Shown piece after piece: positions 22,137-26,344 of a DNA stretch of 26,344 nucleotides; within the stretch, counting starts at the first letter, position 1, and the number at the start of each line of letters is the position of its first letter. The stretch is from UBA349 sp964444115. GTDB lineage: Archaea > Methanobacteriota > Methanobacteria > Methanobacteriales > Methanobacteriaceae. The stretch spans positions 1 to 26,344 of the forward strand of contig CAYUFT010000019.1 of NCBI GenBank assembly GCA_964444115.1, read 5' to 3'. Both the position numbers and the translations under genes were made by a program. The notes beneath the pieces are model-generated. The model made no database searches and had not been told where the DNA came from. It worked only from the letters and a program-made list of their open reading frames with translations.

Positions 22137-24452
22137 ATGAAAGAAAGTAAGGATAAAATTAAAAATGACTTAAAAGAGCATGAAAAAAGCCATCCTAATG
22201 AGGGCACTGAAAAATCAGCTGCAAATCACAGTAATAACACGCACAGTAAACACCACAATCCTCCAGAAAAATCCCCTTCCAAGCATCATTCGCATCCACA
22301 ACATCAATCTGAGCATCCACCTACAAACCATACTTCCCACGCTCACGGAGAGAGTATGATGGCAGATTACAAAAAAAGACTTTTTATATGTTTATTTTTA
22401 ACCATACCTGTTTTTATTTTAACTCCCTTAGTCCAAGAAGCCTTGCAATTAAATATTTTTATTAATTTTTATGGTGAAGAATATATTCTACTACTTATTT
22501 CATCCATTGTATTCTTTTATGGAGGATATCCATTTTTTAAAGGATTTTTAGATGAAATAAGAAATAGAATCCCTGGTATGATGACCCTAATCACCGTGGC
22601 CATAAGCACAGCTTATATTTACAGTGCAGCGGTCACTTGGGGTCTGATGGGTATGGTCTTTTTTCTGGAACTGGTTACTTTAATTGATATTATGCTTCTA
22701 GGTCACTGGATAGAAATGAGATCGGTTATGGGAGCTTCTAATGCTCTGGAAAAATTGGTTAAGCTATTACCTAAAAAGGCCCATTTAATTAATATTCATG
22801 GTAGATTGCAGGACGTTCCTATTTCTGAATTAAAAATTAATGACCATATTCTGGTTAAGCCGGGTGAAAAAATACCAGCCGATGGAATAGTTCTTATAGG
22901 GAAAAGTTCAGTGAATGAATCACTTTTAACAGGAGAATCTACTCCCCTTAAAAAATTCCCTCATGAAAACGTGATTGGTGGATCTATTAATGGGAATGGA
23001 TCACTAACAATTGAAGTAAGAAAAACTGGAGAAAAATCTTTCATTTCACAAGTTATTCAACTGGTTAGAGAGGCTCAGCAGGGAAAATCAAAAACACAAG
23101 ACCTGGCTAACAAAGCAGCCATGTGGTTGACCATAATAGCATTGTTAGGGGGATCCATGACTCTAGTTGTGTGGCTAGGAATTGCAAAAATGGATTTAGC
23201 TTTTTCATTGGAACGTACTGTGACTGTGATGGTAACTACATGCCCCCATGCTTTAGGATTAGCCATACCACTAGTAGTTGCAGTTTCAACAGCCATATCC
23301 GCCCGAGAAGGACTTTTAATCCGACACAGAGATGCATTTGAAAATGCCAGAGAAATAGATGCAGTAATATTCGATAAAACAGGTACCCTTACCCGGGGTG
23401 AACTGGGAGTAAGTGATGTGATTTCCTTTGACGAAGATATTGACGAGGGAGAACTTTTAAAGTATGCTGCCTCTGTTGAAGAAAATTCAGAACATCCACT
23501 GGCCCAAGGAATAGTAAATTCTGTAGAAGAAGTTTTGCCCAGCTCAAATTTTAAATCTATGCCTGGAAAAGGAGTTTCTGGAGAAGTTGGTAGTATTGAA
23601 GTCCAAGTTGTCAGTCCCATGTATTTGAAGTATATAGAAATGAAGGATTCAGAAAATCTAGAAAATTTAAATAATCTAAATGATTTGAAGGATAATGATA
23701 AAGAGAATCTAAAAAATGAATTTAAAGATGATCTAAATAGAGATATAATAAAAAATAAAGAAAAAAGCCTCGAAACAGATTTAGAATCAGATTTAAAAAA
23801 TCATAAAGTAGATTTATTGTTTTCACAGGGCAAAACTGTGGTATTTGTACTTTTCAATAGACAATTGAAAGGTTGTATTGCTTTAAGTGACATTATACGA
23901 GAAGAATCACAAAGAACCATTTCCGAGTTAAAAAATAGGAAAATCAAGTGCATTATGCTCACTGGAGATAATGAAAAGACTGCCCAATGGGTGGCTAAGG
24001 AAACTGGTCTGGATGAATATTTTTCTCAACTTTTACCTAAGGATAAAGTTAAAAAAGTCATTGAAATACAATCTCGAGGCCTAAAAGTTGCCATGACTGG
24101 AGATGGTATCAATGATGCCCCGGCTCTGGCAAAAGCAGATTTAGGAATTGCTATTGGTGCAGGAACAGATGTCGCTATGGAAACCGCAGATGTAGTTCTG
24201 GTAAAAAGCAATCCCCTGGACGTAATTTCCATACTGGATCTGGCACAGGCCAGCTATAAAAAAATGAGGCAGAATTTGATCTGGGCCACAGCTTATAATG
24301 TTTTTGCCATTCCCTTAGCAGCAGGAGTTCTTTATCATTATGGAATATTATTAAGTCCTGCCATGGGCGCGGTTTTAATGTCACTAAGTACCGTGATTGT
24401 GGCCGTAAATGCTAGATTATTCAAATTTAAACCCATCCATACCCTAGAATAA
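22137..24452 (+). CDS. copB: CopB-type P1B-3 copper/silver-exporting ATPase
   Basis: 771 residues from the ATG at 22137; the in-frame TTG at 22125 overlaps its GAGAGAT ribosome site, so I prefer the ATG. Residue numbers here count from the TTG. The N-terminus is cytoplasmic and His-rich (about 19-74, e.g. SKHHSHPQHQSEHPP) instead of carrying CxxC domains. The transport motif is CPH at 373-375, diagnostic of the P1B-3 group (Cu+, Cu2+ or Ag+ export). Also present are TGES at 269-272, phosphorylated Asp417 in DKTGTLT, SEHP at 455-458, GDGIND at 659-664 and MSLSTVIVAVNA in the last helix. An odd charged insertion (about 507-561) interrupts the nucleotide-binding domain. No chaperone or regulator gene is adjacent. 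Confidence 0.93.
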   Translation: MKESKDKIKNDLKEHEKSHPNEGTEKSAANHSNNTHSKHHNPPEKSPSKHHSHPQHQSEHPPTNHTSHAHGESMMADYKKRLFICLFLTIPVFILTPLVQEALQLNIFINFYGEEYILLLISSIVFFYGGYPFFKGFLDEIRNRIPGMMTLITVAISTAYIYSAAVTWGLMGMVFFLELVTLIDIMLLGHWIEMRSVMGASNALEKLVKLLPKKAHLINIHGRLQDVPISELKINDHILVKPGEKIPADGIVLIGKSSVNESLLTGESTPLKKFPHENVIGGSINGNGSLTIEVRKTGEKSFISQVIQLVREAQQGKSKTQDLANKAAMWLTIIALLGGSMTLVVWLGIAKMDLAFSLERTVTVMVTTCPHALGLAIPLVVAVSTAISAREGLLIRHRDAFENAREIDAVIFDKTGTLTRGELGVSDVISFDEDIDEGELLKYAASVEENSEHPLAQGIVNSVEEVLPSSNFKSMPGKGVSGEVGSIEVQVVSPMYLKYIEMKDSENLENLNNLNDLKDNDKENLKNEFKDDLNRDIIKNKEKSLETDLESDLKNHKVDLLFSQGKTVVFVLFNRQLKGCIALSDIIREESQRTISELKNRKIKCIMLTGDNEKTAQWVAKETGLDEYFSQLLPKDKVKKVIEIQSRGLKVAMTGDGINDAPALAKADLGIAIGAGTDVAMETADVVLVKSNPLDVISILDLAQASYKKMRQNLIWATAYNVFAIPLAAGVLYHYGILLSPAMGAVLMSLSTVIVAVNARLFKFKPIHTLE
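23652..23687 (+). repeat. Four tandem 9-base units coding (E/N)(N/D)L inside the ATPase
   Basis: GAAAATCTA, GAAAATTTA, AATAATCTA and AATGATTTG follow one another and encode ENL-ENL-NNL-NDL. They open a longer Asn/Asp/Glu/Lys/Leu-rich insertion in the ATPase N domain that looks as if it grew by repeat expansion. Confidence 0.7.
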
Positions 24453-24557
24453 ATTAACAGTGATTATAGTCTCACAATTATAAGAGTCTATTATTGATTT
24501 ATTGATTTATGAATTCAACCCAGATTAATTTAAAAAAATAAAAGGAGGAGATAAAAT

Positions 24558-25496
24558 ATGGTGGATGAATCATCAGATAAATCAAAAATAAGTAGATCCA
24601 AAGTGTATATTCTTAAAACAAGAGATAGAAACAAAGGAATACTCAAACTAATGAATAATTTCAATCTAGAAAATTGGTTTGAAGAGAGCATAGCCTTAAA
24701 AGCCAATTATAATAGTTCCGATGATTATCCAGCGTCAACACATATTGAAACCCTTAAAAATATTGTTTCCCAGCTAAAAACATGTGAAACTGGAAAAATA
24801 ACTCTGGCCGAACGCAGTGGTATGGGAAATACCCGTTCGGTACTGGAAAAAAGTGGAGTTTTTTCATTGGCAGAAGAATTAGAATTTGAGGCCCTAGTTC
24901 TCGATGAATTGGATAAATCAGGCTGGGTCCAAATATCCGGGGCCGAGAATCACTGGATGAAAGGATTTTATTTACCAAAATTAGTTTTTGATGCTGATAG
25001 AATAGTTGAAACCTGCTGTTTGAAGACTCATAGATTTGGAGGTCATTTCACATTATCTCTAAAAAATTTCGTGGGATGGGTGGCCAAAAATGTTCCCGGT
25101 GACAGGTACAATTATATGGCCGAACTCCATGTTTCCCCTTTTCAAAGACAGATGATAGCTGAAATAAATCAACATTTTAATACCGATATGATTATTATGG
25201 ATGCTATTAAAGGATTTGTAACCCAAGGCCCTGACAAAGGCCAAATAATAGAACCTAATTTATTATTAGCTTCCTCAGACCGGGTGGCCATGGACGCGGT
25301 GGGTGTGGCGATTCTACGAGCATATGGTGTTAAAGGTCCTGTAGCTAAAGGAAAAATTTTCAAACAAGCTCAACTAAAAAGAGCAGTTCAGTTAAATATT
25401 GGTGTATCTTCTTCATCTGAAATTGAATTAATAAGTTTAAACAAAGACTCTGAAGAAGATATTATGTTAATAGAAGATATTTTAAGAAATAATTGA
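24558..25496 (+). CDS. DUF362 domain protein
   Basis: 312 residues. Recognisable DUF362 blocks are ITLAERSGMGNTR (81-93), ETCCLKTHRFGGHFTLSLKN (151-170), MDAIKGFVTQGPDKGQ (204-219) and SSDRVAMDAVGVAILRAYG (229-247). Unlike many relatives it has no ferredoxin-type [4Fe-4S] cysteines; Cys153-Cys154 and His158 could form a small metal or redox site, which is inference. The family's reaction is not established. AGGAGGAG at 24543-24550 is one of the strongest ribosome sites in the window. It lies 105 bases after the copper ATPase and may be co-transcribed. No signal peptide. Confidence 0.88.
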   Translation: MVDESSDKSKISRSKVYILKTRDRNKGILKLMNNFNLENWFEESIALKANYNSSDDYPASTHIETLKNIVSQLKTCETGKITLAERSGMGNTRSVLEKSGVFSLAEELEFEALVLDELDKSGWVQISGAENHWMKGFYLPKLVFDADRIVETCCLKTHRFGGHFTLSLKNFVGWVAKNVPGDRYNYMAELHVSPFQRQMIAEINQHFNTDMIIMDAIKGFVTQGPDKGQIIEPNLLLASSDRVAMDAVGVAILRAYGVKGPVAKGKIFKQAQLKRAVQLNIGVSSSSEIELISLNKDSEEDIMLIEDILRNN

Positions 25497-25638
25497 CTAT
25501 TTTAATCTTTTTAACAAAAAACTTCTAAAAAATATTTAAAACCAGACGAAAATAAGTGCAAAAATTGTTAATAAAATAAACTTATAATGCATGAAGAATA
25601 AAAAAGGTAATGATAAGAAAATGTTTGAGGTGCATATT

Positions 25639-26220
25639 ATGACAAAAACCATTGAAAATTTAGCCAAAGCATTCATTGGAGAGAGTCAAGCCCGTAACAG
25701 GTATACAATGTATGCCAAAGTTGCTAAAAATGAAGGGTTCGAGCAGATTTCTGAAATTTTCCTTGCCACAGCAGATAACGAGCGAGAACATGCCAAATGG
25801 CTCTTTAGACTAATTCAAGAATTAAGGGAAGCTGATGAATCATTAGAAGATTTGACTGTACAAGCAGAAGCTCCACTTATTCTAGGAACCACTGATGAAA
25901 ATCTTATTGCCGCCATAGGTGGAGAGCACTATGAAAATACAGTGATGTACCCTGAATTTGCGGCCATAGCCAAAACAGAAGGGTATCCAGAAATTGCAGA
26001 GCGACTATTAGCCATTTCCCAGGCAGAAGAACATCATGAAGCTCGATACATGAATTTATTAAAATTAGTGGAAACTGAAACTGTTTACCATAAAAAAGAA
26101 GAAGTTAAATGGGTTTGCCGTAAGTGTGGATATTTGAAAGAAGGTAAAAAACCTCCAGCTAAATGTCCTGCCTGTGATCATCCTTCCAAGTACTACCAGA
26201 TACTATGTGAAACTTACTAG
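25639..26220 (+). CDS. Rubrerythrin
   Basis: 193 residues from the ATG at 25639, chosen over the in-frame ATGs at 25591 and 25621 because GAGGTG lies just upstream and the family begins near TKTIENLAKAF. The diiron four-helix bundle has ligands around Glu15 (GESQARNRY), Glu48/Glu50-His51 (EREHAKW), Glu96/Glu99 (GEHYENT), Glu106 and the EEHHEARY helix near 130-137. The C-terminal rubredoxin-like iron site is Cys150, Cys153, Cys166 and Cys169 (CRKCGY, CPACD). It reduces hydrogen peroxide in the cytoplasm, protecting strict anaerobes during oxygen exposure; the electron donor is probably a rubredoxin or ferredoxin. The partial gene starting at 26323 may be part of the same response. Confidence 0.95.
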   Translation: MTKTIENLAKAFIGESQARNRYTMYAKVAKNEGFEQISEIFLATADNEREHAKWLFRLIQELREADESLEDLTVQAEAPLILGTTDENLIAAIGGEHYENTVMYPEFAAIAKTEGYPEIAERLLAISQAEEHHEARYMNLLKLVETETVYHKKEEVKWVCRKCGYLKEGKKPPAKCPACDHPSKYYQILCETY

Positions 26221-26322
26221 CTTTGATAAGGTACATTTAATTCAAATAAGCTGATAATTACTCTATAATTTAAATTTTAAATACTAATGAAATATTGAAA
26301 TTAATTAATTGGAGAAAAGAAA

Positions 26323-26344
26323 ATGGTTGAACTTAATCAAATTT
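26323..26344 (+). CDS. Start of a further gene (partial, seven codons)
   Basis: GGAG at 26311-26314 followed by ATG at 26323 reads MVELNQI to the window edge. The ribosome site and position after rubrerythrin suggest a true gene, but nothing can be said about its product. Confidence 0.5.

Noticed and set aside
23075..23620. Long antisense frame of 181 residues inside the copper ATPase
   Set aside because: It lies wholly opposite conserved ATPase motifs (CPH, DKTGT). Its length follows from codon bias of the sense gene, and it has no recognisable domain.
25591..25638. Extended N-terminus of rubrerythrin
   Set aside because: Relatives begin near TKTIENLA, and GAGGTG is placed for the ATG at 25639; the extra residues are Lys/Asn-rich leader sequence.
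1..26344. CRISPR array, insertion sequence or prophage
   Set aside because: No regularly spaced repeats, transposase or integrase motifs, or long terminal inverted repeats were seen on either strand.

Overview
The window is archaeal and most likely comes from a mesophilic methanogen of the order Methanobacteriales (Methanobacterium-like). The DNA is strongly AT-rich. Genes carry Shine-Dalgarno sites of the GGTGAT/GAGGTG type, which match the archaeal 16S 3' end, and TATA-type promoters. The gene content is typical of the group: a pseudomurein (archaeal cell-wall) precursor cluster, a NikR nickel regulator, a hydrogenase maturation protease and an archaeal-type PheS. From memory, and not checked, the order Mur ligase / MraY-like / CarB-like ATP-grasp / protease / NikR / PheS / HemB / chorismate synthase resembles the corresponding stretch of Methanothermobacter. 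It would then be an ancestral chromosomal backbone rather than a mobile region. I see no insertion sequence, prophage, CRISPR array or integrase.

Layout. 1-3416 (minus): a Mur ligase cut by the window edge, an MraY-like phosphosugar transferase with a large cytoplasmic insertion, and a CarB-like ATP-grasp ligase whose 3' end looks frameshifted. 3638-5347 (minus): a hydrogenase maturation protease, a PRMT-like methyltransferase and NikR, a small nickel-themed run. 5656-7698 (plus): a CBS-domain pair protein, a YhaM-like OB-fold/HD nuclease and an unknown winged-helix-like protein. 7908-12458 (minus): PheS, a CitG-like protein, HemB and a MagIII-like DNA glycosylase, mostly with separate promoters. 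12620-16258 (plus): a GNAT acetyltransferase, chorismate synthase and a REC-PAS-histidine kinase hybrid. 16305-18823 (minus): a 56-residue Cys/His-rich protein, tRNA-Thr(CGT), an MBL-fold hydrolase and an Ntn-hydrolase-like protein. 19185-26344 (plus): a DUF1697 protein, a DUF255 thioredoxin-fold protein, a CopB-type copper ATPase, a DUF362 protein, rubrerythrin and the first codons of another gene.

How the genes relate. The first three build the cell-wall precursor: ATP-dependent ligases would assemble the peptide and the MraY-like enzyme would move the precursor onto a lipid carrier. NikR, the protease and the methyltransferase between them suggest a link to nickel enzymes, but only the first two have an established connection. 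The right-hand end is rich in redox and metal-stress functions (DUF255, CopB, rubrerythrin). The rest is housekeeping (PheS, HemB, AroC, tRNA-Thr).

The most interesting unexplained items are five: the Ntn-like protein with a Ser at position 2, the small Cys-rich ORF, the PRMT-like gene beside NikR, the cytoplasmic insertion in the MraY-like enzyme, and the tandem-repeat insertion in the ATPase N domain. I did not find a convincing new multi-gene system.
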